NCBI GenBank assembly: GCA_041392205.1 | Contig: JAWKMO010000006.1 | Span: 1-64,000, forward strand | Length of the DNA stretch: 64,000 nucleotides | Source: Halomarinibacterium sp041392205 | GTDB taxonomy: Bacteria; Bacteroidota; Bacteroidia; Flavobacteriales; Flavobacteriaceae | Direction of reading: 5' to 3' | In this document: in pieces, positions 50,554-59,703 of the stretch | Layout of the letters: each line of letters starts with the position of its first letter | How positions within the stretch are numbered: the stretch's first letter is position 1 | Translations under genes and position numbers: made by a program | The notes under the pieces: generated by a model | Databases searched by the model: none | What the model was told of the DNA's origin: nothing | The model's input: only the letters and a program-made list of their open reading frames with translations

Positions 50554-50691
50554 GCGTGGTTTTTGGAAGAATTCTTTCTGCTATAAAAGTATAAAAACCT
50601 CTTTGGAAAGCCTCATAAAGTTGTAAACAATCTGTTTCTTTTTTCCACAAAAAAAGAACCCATGCTCGATTGCCAATTAATTTACGAAAAC

Positions 50692-51492
50692 TTAATAGGT
50701 TACATTAAATTGTCCTTCTGTTATGGTATTGTTTTCTGAAGTAACAAAAGAAAAACTTCCCGATAGGGTTCTCGCGGCAGTGTTATGTGTGATCACTGAA
50801 ATATTCCCTAGAATCGCATTTTGAGATGATGCACCAACCGAGTAAGTAGCTTGATATCCTGCCTGTGGCAAGGAGTAATTACCAACAGAAACGTCTAATG
50901 GCAATCTAATAATGATGGTTGAACTAAGTGTTACCCCAGATATTAGTAGAGAATTTCCAGAAGCCACAGCGCCTACTGTAACAGGATTAAAAGGCGCACC
51001 ATCTACCGCAGCGCTAAAAGATCCTGCGTTAGGATTGTCTATATCTTCACCAACTCCAAAAGGAACATCGAAAAATATTCCTTTATCTACGTAGAGCGTA
51101 TCTATGCCGGGTAAAATTGCCGTAAAACGAAAATTCCCTGTCAATAACCCGCATGAGATACATCTATCGGTAAGATTAATTTCTCCTTCACCATAGGGAT
51201 TGGTTAAATACACTCGCCCATTGGAGTCTTCAAACGTAGCATAGTTTCCTCTATCACCCCCCACACGATAGGTGCCTAATTCTGTTTGATTAATATGTAA
51301 AGTGATTATTTGATTGTCTGTAAGTCCTTGCATGGTAATACTCCCATCCTCAAGTTGAGCCCCCACGGCATCAAAAGATTTAAAGAATAAACTATCGACG
51401 TTAGCTTGAATTACCGCTCCATTTTTTTCAACATTTTCACAACTGGAAAATGCAATAAGGGCAACGAAAAGTAGTAAAAACAAATTCTTCAT
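50692..51492 (-). CDS. DUF6252-like secreted lipoprotein
   Basis: 266 residues from ATG 51492; the upstream start at 51585 has no signal. The lipobox is FSSC. The C-terminal half (SFSAAVDGAPFNPV ... AARTLSGSFSFVTSENNTITEGQFNVTY) matches DUF6252-type beta-rich repeats, duplicated here with a weaker N-terminal copy. Function unknown, probably outer-membrane or surface. Confidence 0.7.
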   Translation of the reverse strand: MKNLFLLLFVALIAFSSCENVEKNGAVIQANVDSLFFKSFDAVGAQLEDGSITMQGLTDNQIITLHINQTELGTYRVGGDRGNYATFEDSNGRVYLTNPYGEGEINLTDRCISCGLLTGNFRFTAILPGIDTLYVDKGIFFDVPFGVGEDIDNPNAGSFSAAVDGAPFNPVTVGAVASGNSLLISGVTLSSTIIIRLPLDVSVGNYSLPQAGYQATYSVGASSQNAILGNISVITHNTAARTLSGSFSFVTSENNTITEGQFNVTY

Positions 51493-51568
51493 AATAGATT
51501 TGGGTCTATAGGTTATAACAAATATAAAATAAAAGTTTAATCTGTATCGTTTCAATTGGAAAATATAG

Positions 51569-51576
51569 TATCTTTG
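51569..51576 (+). promoter_or_regulatory. -7 promoter element of rpsP
   Basis: TATCTTTG fits TAnnTTTG. A small hairpin GAGGT / ACCTC (51600-51614) lies in the leader. Confidence 0.5.
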
Positions 51577-51628
51577 CGCACTCAAAAAAAATTATAACCG
51601 AGGTCGAGAACCTCAAAAATTAATTCGT

Positions 51629-52213
51629 ATGCCAGTAAAAATAAGATTGCAAAGACACGGTAAAAAAGGAAAACCATTCTTCTGGATTGTTGCCGCAGAT
51701 AGCCGTTCAAAAAGAGATGGTAGATTTTTAGAAAAATTAGGAATCTACAATCCAAACACAAACCCAGCCACCATAGACATTAATATTGACAGTTCTGTAA
51801 AATGGCTTCAAAATGGAGCACAGCCATCCGATACTGCAAGAGCAATTTTGTCGTATAAAGGAGTGCTATTGAAAAAACATTTAAAAGAAGGGGTTACTAA
51901 AGGTGCCTTGACTGAAGCCCAAGCCGAAGAAAAATTTCAAGCTTGGTTAGAGGAAAAAGCCAATGCTGTTGAAAACAAAAAAGGAAAACTTGCCGATGCG
52001 AAAGCCAAAGCAAAAGCCGATGCCTTAAAAGCAGAAAAAGCCGTAAACGAAGCACGTACCGCAACTCCTGTGGTGGAAGTAGCGGAAGAAACTCCTGCTG
52101 TTGAAGAATCGGCAGCAACAACTACTGAAGAAGAAGTAGTTGCAGAAACAGAAGCTGCTGTAGAAGAAGCTCCTGCTGCTGTTGCAGAAGAAGCCACCAA
52201 AGAAGAAGAATAA
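51629..52213 (+). CDS. rpsP: 30S ribosomal protein S16 with extended acidic tail
   Basis: 194 residues. The first 80 are S16 proper (VKIRLQRHGKKGKPFFWIVAADSRSKRDGRFLEKLGIYNP). The remaining tail, from about residue 110, is rich in Ala, Glu, Lys and Val, as in other Flavobacteriia. It binds 16S rRNA in the small subunit. It is followed by rimM and trmN6 in one operon, the usual order. Confidence 0.97.
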   Translation: MPVKIRLQRHGKKGKPFFWIVAADSRSKRDGRFLEKLGIYNPNTNPATIDINIDSSVKWLQNGAQPSDTARAILSYKGVLLKKHLKEGVTKGALTEAQAEEKFQAWLEEKANAVENKKGKLADAKAKAKADALKAEKAVNEARTATPVVEVAEETPAVEESAATTTEEEVVAETEAAVEEAPAAVAEEATKEEE

Positions 52214-52224
52214 ATTTAATTACG

Positions 52225-52749
52225 ATGCAAAAGGAGGACTGTTTCTTCGTTGGCAAAATCGTAACTAAATATAGCTTTAAAGGGGAATTACTGGTAAAAT
52301 TAGATACCGATGAACCCGAATTATTTACTAAAATGGAATCGGTTTTTGTGGAACAACACAAAAATTTGATTCCATTTTTTATTGAAAAAAGCTCCCTTCA
52401 CAAATCGGAATTACTTCGGGTAAAATTTGAAGAAGTAGATAACGAACCCGATGCCGATGCCCTTATTGGCGCCAAATTATACCTCCCCTTGGATTTTTTA
52501 CCTAAATTATCCGGAAATCAGTTTTACTATCACGAAATAATTGGCTTTAAAGTAATGGATGCACATTTTGGCGAAGTTGGTACGGTAACAGGAGTAAATG
52601 ATAGCACCCCGCAACACCTTTTTGAGATTGACCATAAAGGGAAAGAAGTCTTAATCCCCATTAATGACGAAATTATTCAAAAAATAGATAGGGACTCTAA
52701 AACCCTTTTCCTAAATACCCCCGAAGGACTCATTGATATTTACCTATAA
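52225..52749 (+). CDS. rimM: RimM 16S rRNA processing protein
   Basis: 174 residues: N-terminal RimM barrel (FFVGKIVTKYSFKGELLVKLDTDEPELF) and C-terminal PRC-barrel (FYYHEIIGFKVMD... VLIPINDEIIQKID). It assists assembly of the 30S head. It begins 11 bases after rpsP and shares one base with the methyltransferase gene. Confidence 0.95.
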   Translation: MQKEDCFFVGKIVTKYSFKGELLVKLDTDEPELFTKMESVFVEQHKNLIPFFIEKSSLHKSELLRVKFEEVDNEPDADALIGAKLYLPLDFLPKLSGNQFYYHEIIGFKVMDAHFGEVGTVTGVNDSTPQHLFEIDHKGKEVLIPINDEIIQKIDRDSKTLFLNTPEGLIDIYL

Positions 52750-53462
52750 TGGCTTCCTCTTTTCAGTTTAAACAATTTTCTGTTTTACAAGATCGTTGTG
52801 CCATGAAAATTGGGACCGATGGGGTTCTTTTAGGAGCCTGGGTTTGTTTGCAAAAGAACCCCAAAAGCATCCTGGATATAGGTGCTGGAACAGGAATTAT
52901 TGCACTACAATTAGCCCAACGAAGCACAGCCACAACAATTGATGCTGTTGAAATTGACGATGATGCTTTTGAGCAATGTGCTGAAAATTTTGAAACTTCT
53001 CCCTGGGCAGATCGTCTTTTTTGTTATCACGCTTCCATTCAAGAATTTGCTTCAGAAATTGAAGAAAAATACGATCTTATCATTTCAAATCCCCCTTTCT
53101 ATCGAGAAGATTACAAAACTGAAAATGAAGCTAGGGATACAGCTCGTTTTGAAGACGCTTTGCCTTTTCAACATCTAATTGTTTGCGCCGCACATTTACT
53201 TTCAGAAAGCGGTACCTTTGCAGTAATTCTTCCTAAAAAGGAAGTTGATAGTTTTATTGCATTAGCTTCAGAAAATCAATTATTTCCAAAAAGAATTTGT
53301 GAAGTAAAAGGCACGCCCTCTTCAACCATAAAAAGGGTTTTGGTTGAATTTTCTTTTAGAAAATTAGACCCAAAAAATGAAACCCTAACTATTGAAGTTT
53401 CTCGTCACCAATACACCCCAGAATACAAACAGTTAGTGAAGGATTTTTATTTGAAAATGTAG
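52749..53462 (+). CDS. trmN6: tRNA1(Val) adenine-37 N6-methyltransferase
   Basis: 237 residues. FQFKQFSVLQDRCAMKIGTDGVLLGAW matches the YfiC/TrmN6 N-terminus (quoted as FKQFSVLQDRCAMKIGTDG). Motif I is ILDIGAGTGIIALQLA, and SNPPFYRED is the N6-adenine catalytic motif. It is the last gene of the rpsP operon. Confidence 0.9.
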   Translation: MASSFQFKQFSVLQDRCAMKIGTDGVLLGAWVCLQKNPKSILDIGAGTGIIALQLAQRSTATTIDAVEIDDDAFEQCAENFETSPWADRLFCYHASIQEFASEIEEKYDLIISNPPFYREDYKTENEARDTARFEDALPFQHLIVCAAHLLSESGTFAVILPKKEVDSFIALASENQLFPKRICEVKGTPSSTIKRVLVEFSFRKLDPKNETLTIEVSRHQYTPEYKQLVKDFYLKM

Positions 53463-53482
53463 GTGTTTCAAGTTGGTATTTC

Positions 53483-53490
53483 TACCTTTG
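53483..53490 (+). promoter_or_regulatory. -7 promoter element of the acyl-CoA dehydrogenase gene
   Basis: TACCTTTG fits TAnnTTTG exactly and lies 20 bases before the ATG. Confidence 0.5.
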
Positions 53491-53510
53491 CGTACCAAAA
53501 TTAAAAACAA

Positions 53511-54689
53511 ATGAAACCTGATTTATTTGAAGCTCCAGATTACTATAATCTAGACGATTTACTCTCTGAAGAACATAAACTTATACGTGATGCGGCTCGT
53601 GCTTGGGTAAAACGCGATGTCTCTCCTATTATAGAAGAGGCGGCTCAAAAAGCTGAATTTCCAAAATCTATCATCCCGGGTTTGGCCGAAATTGGTGCTT
53701 TTGGACCTTATATCCCCGTAGAATATGGCGGTGCAGGACTGGATCAAATCTCCTACGGATTAATTATGCAGGAAATTGAAAGAGGCGATAGTGGTGTGCG
53801 TAGTACAGCCTCAGTGCAGTCTTCTTTAGTGATGTATCCTATCTGGAAATATGGAAATGAAGCACAACGACAAAAATACCTTCCTAAGTTAGCCAGTGGC
53901 GAATGGATGGGGTCTTTTGGACTCACCGAACCCGATTTTGGAAGCAATCCTGCCGGAATGGTAACCAATTTTAAAGACAAAGGGGACCATTATTTATTAA
54001 ATGGTGCTAAACTTTGGATTTCCAATTCCCCTTTTTGTGATGTAGCTGTGGTTTGGGCAAAAGATGAAACCGGGCGTATTCATGGTCTTATTGTAGAACG
54101 TGGCATGGAAGGATTCACAACACCAGAAACACATAACAAATGGTCGTTGCGTGCTTCGGCAACAGGCGAATTATTATTTCAAGATGTAAAAGTTCCGAAG
54201 GAAAATTTATTGCCTAACAAATCGGGATTAGGAGCTCCTCTTGGCTGTTTGGACTCTGCTCGATATGGAATTGCTTGGGGTGCTATCGGTGCCGCAATGG
54301 ATTGTTATGATACAGCACTACGTTATGCCAAAGAGCGTATTCAGTTTGGAAAACCGATTGCAGCATTTCAGCTTCAGCAAAAGAAATTGGCTGAAATGAT
54401 TACTGAAATCACCAAAGCTCAATTATTAGCTTTCCGTTTAGGACAACTTAAAAATGAAGATAGAGCCACTTCAGCACAAATTTCGATGGCGAAAAGAAAT
54501 AATGTGGATATGGCCATAAAAATTGCCCGTGAAGCCAGACAAATATTAGGAGGAATGGGTATTACAGGAGAATATTCAATCATGCGCCACATGATGAACT
54601 TAGAAAGTGTGATTACCTATGAAGGAACCCACGATATCCATTTACTTATTACTGGTTTGGACATTACAGGACATAATGCTTTTAAATAA
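53511..54689 (+). CDS. acyl-CoA dehydrogenase (glutaryl-CoA dehydrogenase-like)
   Basis: 392 residues. FGLTEPDFGSNPAGM and FQDVKVPKENLLP are family motifs, GMGITGEYSIMRHMMNLESVITYEGTHDIH (quoted in part: ESVITYEGTHD) holds the catalytic Glu region. The Arg near residue 85-90 (GVRSTASVQSSL) fits glutaryl-CoA dehydrogenases. It oxidises an acyl-CoA with FAD and passes electrons to ETF. The gene stands alone with a terminator. Confidence 0.88.
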   Translation: MKPDLFEAPDYYNLDDLLSEEHKLIRDAARAWVKRDVSPIIEEAAQKAEFPKSIIPGLAEIGAFGPYIPVEYGGAGLDQISYGLIMQEIERGDSGVRSTASVQSSLVMYPIWKYGNEAQRQKYLPKLASGEWMGSFGLTEPDFGSNPAGMVTNFKDKGDHYLLNGAKLWISNSPFCDVAVVWAKDETGRIHGLIVERGMEGFTTPETHNKWSLRASATGELLFQDVKVPKENLLPNKSGLGAPLGCLDSARYGIAWGAIGAAMDCYDTALRYAKERIQFGKPIAAFQLQQKKLAEMITEITKAQLLAFRLGQLKNEDRATSAQISMAKRNNVDMAIKIAREARQILGGMGITGEYSIMRHMMNLESVITYEGTHDIHLLITGLDITGHNAFK

Positions 54690-54719
54690 GCCTATTAAAA
54701 TTTACTTGGACTAACATTT

Positions 54720-54746
54720 AAAAGGCTTTTAACAAGGCCTTTTTTA
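54720..54746 (+). terminator. terminator after the acyl-CoA dehydrogenase gene
   Basis: Stem AAAAGGC / GCCTTTT with a 10-base loop, then a T run. It starts 31 bases after the stop. Confidence 0.75.
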
Positions 54747-54796
54747 TTTTCTTTATTCAGAAATTGAAATTCTGTATCTTTAAATAAACATTTGCC

Positions 54797-55693
54797 ATGT
54801 CATCACAAACCAGATTCACAAGAGCCTATAAAAATGCACCACGAGTACCTTTTGATGATGCCTCTAAATTTATTTTATTTAGCGATTGCCATCGTGGAGA
54901 CAATAGTTTTGCCGATGACTTTGCCAATAATAGAAATATTTATTATCATGCTTTAAAGCATTATTATAACGAAGGTTTTACCTATTGCGAATTGGGTGAT
55001 GGAGATGAACTTTGGGAAAACATGGATTTTAAATCCATTTTTGAAGCCCATAAAAATGTGTATGAATTAATGCAGCTTTTCTTCACTGAAAATAGGCTGT
55101 ATCGTATTTTAGGCAACCATGACATGGTTTATAGAAACAAACGCTATGTAGCAAAACATCTCTCCTCCTATTTCGATAAAGTTACAAATAAGGATGTGCC
55201 TTTGTTTCCTGGTATTACTTTTACAGAAGCCTTAGTTTTAAAGCATATAGAAACCGACCAAGAATTGTTTTTAATACACGGGCATCAAGCCGATTTTATG
55301 AATTATGTGGGCTGGAAATTTAACCGCTTCATGGTAAGAGTTCTCTGGCGTCAACTTCAAGTTTTTGGCATTGGAGACCCTACTAGCCCTGCCAAAAATT
55401 ATATTGAGTTAAAAAAAGTGGAAAGGAAAACCAAAAAGTGGATTGTAGATAATGGTAATATTTTTACCATTACGGGGCATACACACCGCCCACGCTTTCC
55501 AGAACCTGGGGAAATTGCTTATTTTAATGACGGTAGTTGTGTGCATCCTCGCTGCATTACTGGTATTGAAATAGAAAACGGAAGCCTTTCCCTTATAAAA
55601 TGGCAAATTGCAACCGCAGAAGATGGCACTTTAAAAGTCATTCGAGTGGTTTTAGAAGGGCCCAATAAACTTTCCGATTATTGCAAGCAATAA
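54797..55693 (+). CDS. metallophosphoesterase family protein
   Basis: 298 residues. The five metal-binding blocks are visible: FSDCHRG, GDGDELWEN, LGNHD, LIHGHQAD and ITGHTHRPRF. It is probably a phosphodiesterase or UDP-diacylglucosamine hydrolase-like enzyme, but its lipid or nucleotide substrate is not certain. It converges with the ferredoxin operon. Confidence 0.88.
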   Translation: MSSQTRFTRAYKNAPRVPFDDASKFILFSDCHRGDNSFADDFANNRNIYYHALKHYYNEGFTYCELGDGDELWENMDFKSIFEAHKNVYELMQLFFTENRLYRILGNHDMVYRNKRYVAKHLSSYFDKVTNKDVPLFPGITFTEALVLKHIETDQELFLIHGHQADFMNYVGWKFNRFMVRVLWRQLQVFGIGDPTSPAKNYIELKKVERKTKKWIVDNGNIFTITGHTHRPRFPEPGEIAYFNDGSCVHPRCITGIEIENGSLSLIKWQIATAEDGTLKVIRVVLEGPNKLSDYCKQ

Positions 55694-56026
55694 TTAACTT
55701 TCAGGAGCCAATTCAATTTGTAACCCTTCTAATTCTGGCTGAATATGAATTTGGCAACCCAAACGGCTATTTTCTTTTACATGAAAAGCTTCGGCAAGCA
55801 TGGCCGCTTCATCGTCATTTTTTTCCGGTAAAACATGGTCGCTTAGCACATAACATTGGCAGGAGGCACACATGGCCATTCCGCCACAAATACCTATGGT
55901 TCCATCAGGAGCCAATTCGTAAGCGCGCACCAATTCCATGAGATTCATATTCATATCGGTTGGAGCAATTACCTCATGAGAAACACCATCACGGTCGATG
56001 ATAGTAATATTAACATCGTTTTCCAT
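55694..56026 (-). CDS. 2Fe-2S ferredoxin
   Basis: 110 residues. CGGMAMCASCQCYVL carries the plant-type Fe-S motif (C-x5-C-x2-C), and a fourth Cys follows near the C-terminus (RLGCQIH). It carries one electron. It shares one base with the ferredoxin reductase gene upstream, its likely partner. Confidence 0.9.
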   Translation of the reverse strand: MENDVNITIIDRDGVSHEVIAPTDMNMNLMELVRAYELAPDGTIGICGGMAMCASCQCYVLSDHVLPEKNDDEAAMLAEAFHVKENSRLGCQIHIQPELEGLQIELAPES

Positions 56027-57078
56027 TACTCTATCGATTTTACCACTGCTTTTGGTGCTTCTTTTTTGGTACCGTCAAAACCTTCCACACCACCTACCGT
56101 GGTATATTTCATCACATACTTTCGATCTGGAAAAATTCGTTGGTAGGCACTTTGGCACATTAAAGTAGCTTCGTGAAATCCGCATAAGATTAATTTTAGT
56201 TTTCCAGGATAGGTATTTACATCGCCTATAGCATAAATCCCTGGTATGTTAGTTTGATAATCCAGTGCGTTATTAACTTTTATTGCATTTTTTTCAATTT
56301 CAAGACCCCAATCGGCAATGGGTCCTAGTTTGGGAGCTAACCCAAAAAGCGGTATAAAGTGATCACATTTTTTTTGAAGTATGCTTCCCTCTTTTTCAAT
56401 AGAAAGACCTTCTACTTTTTCATTTCCAATAATGCCCATAACCTCGGCAGGAGTAATGACTTCAATCTTTCCTGCATTTTTTAATTCCTGAACTTTTTCT
56501 ACACTATCTAAAGCGCCTCTAAATTCATTCCGTCTATGAACCAACGTAACACTTTTAGCAACATCAGTCAAAAAAACACTCCAATCCAATGCCGAATCAC
56601 CGCCTCCGGCAATCACCACTTCTTTATTTCTATAGAATTCTGGGTCACGAATAATATATTCTACCCCTTTTTCTTCATAATTTTCAATCCCAGCAATAAG
56701 AGGTTTACGAGGTTCAAAACTTCCTAACCCTCCTGCAATAGCAACTATGGGAGCGTGATGCTGTGTGCCTTTATCGGTAGTAACAACAAAAGTTCCATCT
56801 TCCAATATGTTAATTGTTTCCGCGCGTTCTCCCAAAGTGAAACCCGGTTGAAAAGGTTCAATCTGTTTCATTAAGTTGGATACCAAATCTCCTGCTAAAA
56901 TTTCGGGGAAGGCAGGAATATCATAAATGGGTTTTTTAGGGTAAATTTCAGAACATTGCCCACCCGGTTGTGGAAGGGCATCGATAAGGTGGCATTTCAG
57001 TTTTAACAGCCCTGCTTCAAAAACAGCAAAAAGTCCTGTGGGTCCTGCACCAATGATAAGTATATCGGTTTTAATCAT
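56026..57078 (-). CDS. TrxB-like ferredoxin-NADP+ reductase
   Basis: 350 residues. FAD motif ILIIGAGPTGLFAVFEAGL, NAD(P) motif VVIAGGGDSALDWSV and FAD C-terminal motif GIYAIGDVNTYPGK. It lacks the CxxC of thioredoxin reductase, which identifies the YumC-type FNR class. It reduces ferredoxin with NADPH and is coupled to the ferredoxin gene. Confidence 0.92.
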   Translation of the reverse strand: MIKTDILIIGAGPTGLFAVFEAGLLKLKCHLIDALPQPGGQCSEIYPKKPIYDIPAFPEILAGDLVSNLMKQIEPFQPGFTLGERAETINILEDGTFVVTTDKGTQHHAPIVAIAGGLGSFEPRKPLIAGIENYEEKGVEYIIRDPEFYRNKEVVIAGGGDSALDWSVFLTDVAKSVTLVHRRNEFRGALDSVEKVQELKNAGKIEVITPAEVMGIIGNEKVEGLSIEKEGSILQKKCDHFIPLFGLAPKLGPIADWGLEIEKNAIKVNNALDYQTNIPGIYAIGDVNTYPGKLKLILCGFHEATLMCQSAYQRIFPDRKYVMKYTTVGGVEGFDGTKKEAPKAVVKSIE

Positions 57079-57172
57079 ATTACTACCTGCGAAAGCTTGT
57101 ATCTATTTAATGGAATGTTATTAAAATACAAATCAAAAAAAAAATGTTTTATAGTGAAATGACATTTATCAT

Positions 57173-57406
57173 TTACACATTTACAACACTTTCTACTTGG
57201 GGAGCGTACTTTTTTATCGTCATTTCTACGCCACTCTTAAGTGTCATTTGGTTTACGGAACAACCCACACAAGCTCCTAACAATTGTACTGTCACTTTTT
57301 TTCCTTCCTCTTCAATAGAAACCAATGATATGTCCCCTCCATCGCTTTGAAGAAAAGGTCTAATTTCTTCTAATGCTGCTTCTATTTTTAATTTTAATTC
57401 TTCCAT
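57173..57406 (-). CDS. Nfu-type iron-sulfur scaffold (NifU C-terminal domain)
   Basis: 77 residues, a free NifU C-terminal domain. FLQSDGGDISLVSI and GACVGCSVNQMTLKSGVE include the cluster-binding CxxC. It hands Fe-S clusters to client proteins. It ends 4 bases from the mrp stop and lies between mrp and the reductase genes. Confidence 0.93.
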   Translation of the reverse strand: MEELKLKIEAALEEIRPFLQSDGGDISLVSIEEEGKKVTVQLLGACVGCSVNQMTLKSGVEMTIKKYAPQVESVVNV

Positions 57407-57410
57407 GTTG

Positions 57411-58556
57411 TCATTTTTTTATAGCACTACAACCTGCCATAGTAGTAATTTTAATGGCTTCGGTAGGAGGTAAATGTTCGTTTCTAACTACCGTTTGTTC
57501 CACTACATTTTTGGTTACTTCCTTAAAAGCAGTTTCTATTTGTGTTGCTGTTTGAAGTGCCGCTGGACGGCCTGCATCTCCTGCTTCTCGAATGCTTTGT
57601 ACCAAAGGAATTTCTCCTAAAAAGGGAATATCTAAATCTTCAGCAAGATGTTTTGCGCCCTCCTTTCCGAAGATATAGTATTTATTGTTGGGCAATTCTT
57701 CTGGGGTAAAATACGCCATGTTTTCAACTATCCCTAAAACGGGCACTTGTATATTTTCCTGTTGAAACATCGCCACTCCCTTACGAGCGTCTGCCAATGC
57801 AACTGTTTGAGGGGTGCTCACCACTACGGCTCCAGTAATGGGTAAAGATTGCATAATGCTTAAATGAATATCCCCCGTGCCGGGAGGTAGGTCTATAAGC
57901 ATAAAATCTAGTTCGCCCCAAGCAGCATCAAAAATGAGCTGATTTAATGCTTTAGCAGCCATTGGGCCTCTCCAAATTACCGCTTGATTAGGTTGTGTAA
58001 AAAAGCCAATAGAAAGCATTTTTACTCCGTAATTTTCAATAGGCTTCATTTTGCTTTTTCCATCCACATTTACCGAGAGTGGTTTTTCTGAGGCTACATC
58101 AAACATAATGGGCATCGAAGGGCCATAAATATCGGCATCCAATACCCCAACCTTAAATCCCATTTTAGAAAGAGTTACTGCCAAATTTGCCGTAACGGTA
58201 GATTTACCCACGCCTCCTTTTCCAGAAGCTATGGCAATAATATTTTGAATACCCGCAATGGGTTTCCCTTTAATTAAATTGGGGTTTTGTGGTTTTTGAG
58301 GAGCTTCTACTTTTATGTTCACGGTGACATCGGCTTCAGCCAAAACTTTTTCCTTTATGGTTTTAATAATATCTGCCTCAGCTCTTTTTTTTAGGTGCAT
58401 GGCAGGGGTACTCATCGTTATATCTACAATGACCTCATTGGCAAAAGTGATAACATTTTGCACAGCGCCGCTTTCCACCATATTCTTTCCTTCACCCGGC
58501 AGTGATATTGTTTCTAAAGCTTTTAATATGTCTTTTTTATTCAAATTCATTTTCAA
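57411..58556 (-). CDS. mrp: Mrp/NBP35 family iron-sulfur carrier ATPase
   Basis: 381 residues. An N-terminal DUF59-like domain precedes the deviant P-loop ASGKGGVGKSTV, then DADIYGPSMP and IDLPPGTGD. The C-terminus has a single Cys (AGCSAIKK) instead of the CxxC seen in some relatives. It binds and transfers Fe-S clusters. It is the first gene of the mrp-nfu-FNR-ferredoxin operon. Confidence 0.93.
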   Translation of the reverse strand: MKMNLNKKDILKALETISLPGEGKNMVESGAVQNVITFANEVIVDITMSTPAMHLKKRAEADIIKTIKEKVLAEADVTVNIKVEAPQKPQNPNLIKGKPIAGIQNIIAIASGKGGVGKSTVTANLAVTLSKMGFKVGVLDADIYGPSMPIMFDVASEKPLSVNVDGKSKMKPIENYGVKMLSIGFFTQPNQAVIWRGPMAAKALNQLIFDAAWGELDFMLIDLPPGTGDIHLSIMQSLPITGAVVVSTPQTVALADARKGVAMFQQENIQVPVLGIVENMAYFTPEELPNNKYYIFGKEGAKHLAEDLDIPFLGEIPLVQSIREAGDAGRPAALQTATQIETAFKEVTKNVVEQTVVRNEHLPPTEAIKITTMAGCSAIKK

Positions 58557-58718
58557 TATTTAGACTCATTCTAAAGTGCAAATATACAGGGAAAACTTGT
58601 GAAATGGAAGGGGTGCTATTGAAATGATTTATACCTTGATAGTTGGAAATTTTGAGGGCTGGATTTTTAAATTTATTACATCCTATAATTTGTCAATTAT
58701 TCAAAAATTAGGCCCTAA

Positions 58719-59045
58719 TTACAATTCTTTTATTGGGTCCCAAAAGTATTTTTCAAAATCTTGTATTTGGTTTTCAATAACTGCTATTCCTTCACTTTCT
58801 AGGAGTTGTTGCATTAAATTAGTGCCTTCAAAATGATGTTTACCCGTTAACAATCCTCTTCTATTTACAACCCTATGTGCGGGAATATTAGGATCTTTTC
58901 CAGCACCATTCATCGCCCAACCTACCATTCTAGCACTTTTACTAGCTCCTAAGTACTTTGCAATGGCTCCATAACTGGTAACCCTTCCGTAGGGAATTAA
59001 TTTTGCCACTTCATAAACTTTATCAAAAAATCCTTCCGAAGTCAT
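58719..59045 (-). CDS. alkyltransferase-like protein (MGMT fold, catalytic Cys absent)
   Basis: 108 residues. The MGMT DNA-binding domain reads VAKLIPYGRVTSYGAIAKYLGA... ARMVGWAMNG. The methyl acceptor position of PCHRV reads PAHRV, with Ala for Cys, so it cannot accept alkyl groups. This is the ATL type, which binds O6-alkylguanine and recruits nucleotide excision repair. Confidence 0.88.
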   Translation of the reverse strand: MTSEGFFDKVYEVAKLIPYGRVTSYGAIAKYLGASKSARMVGWAMNGAGKDPNIPAHRVVNRRGLLTGKHHFEGTNLMQQLLESEGIAVIENQIQDFEKYFWDPIKEL

Positions 59046-59046
59046 T

Positions 59047-59673
59047 TTAAAATTCTTTGAAAATTTTAAAAAAAGTAATTCCAGAAATAATTGTGGTAAT
59101 GAGCCCTATAACATAGTTCATATTAAAATGCAGGGATCTTTTACCTTGTTTCCTTCGAAAAAATTGTATGTATATAAAAAGCATCACAAAGGTCCCTAAA
59201 CCGGAAGCAATAACCGCCGACCACAGTGACATTTGATCGAACGAAAACCATCCAAATGCTGCAAAAGTAATGCTTATATACACCCAATAAGGAAGTGGCA
59301 AAAGGTTAATAGCTGCAAGGAAAATTCCATAAAAAAAACGATTGGTTTTAGAATGTGTCATTTTTTTTGGAGCTTCTCTTCGAGTGTCTTTTGCAATAAA
59401 AAAGAAATACAGGCTAAGGCAAATAAATATTCCTAGTGCCATTTTTTGAAGGGTGTCTACTACTTCAGGATGCTTATCGAGATACCTAGCAAAAATGAGG
59501 GCTAAAAAAGTTTGAAAGCACACAGTAACACAAACTCCTACCGAAAATAACATGGCAATTTTACGGCCTTGATTCATGCTTATTTTGGCAGCAGTCATAT
59601 TGAGCAATCCTGGAGGAATAACCCCAACTAAAGCAGCTGCAAATCCAATTACAAAGTTGGTAAATAGTTGCAT
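59047..59673 (-). CDS. LysE family transporter
   Basis: 208 residues from ATG 59673. The six hydrophobic helices and GFAAALVGVIPPGLLNMTAAKISMNQG match the LysE/RhtB amino acid exporters. Substrate unknown. It abuts trmB. Confidence 0.85.
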   Translation of the reverse strand: MQLFTNFVIGFAAALVGVIPPGLLNMTAAKISMNQGRKIAMLFSVGVCVTVCFQTFLALIFARYLDKHPEVVDTLQKMALGIFICLSLYFFFIAKDTRREAPKKMTHSKTNRFFYGIFLAAINLLPLPYWVYISITFAAFGWFSFDQMSLWSAVIASGLGTFVMLFIYIQFFRRKQGKRSLHFNMNYVIGLITTIISGITFFKIFKEF

Positions 59674-59703
59674 TGGGTTCGTTTGCTTCGTGAAGATACA
59701 CAT

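Noticed and set aside
51897..52361. Antisense ORFs over the rpsP tail
   Set aside because: Ala/Glu/Val-rich low-complexity codons of the S16 tail give open frames on the other strand; the S16 frame is the real gene.
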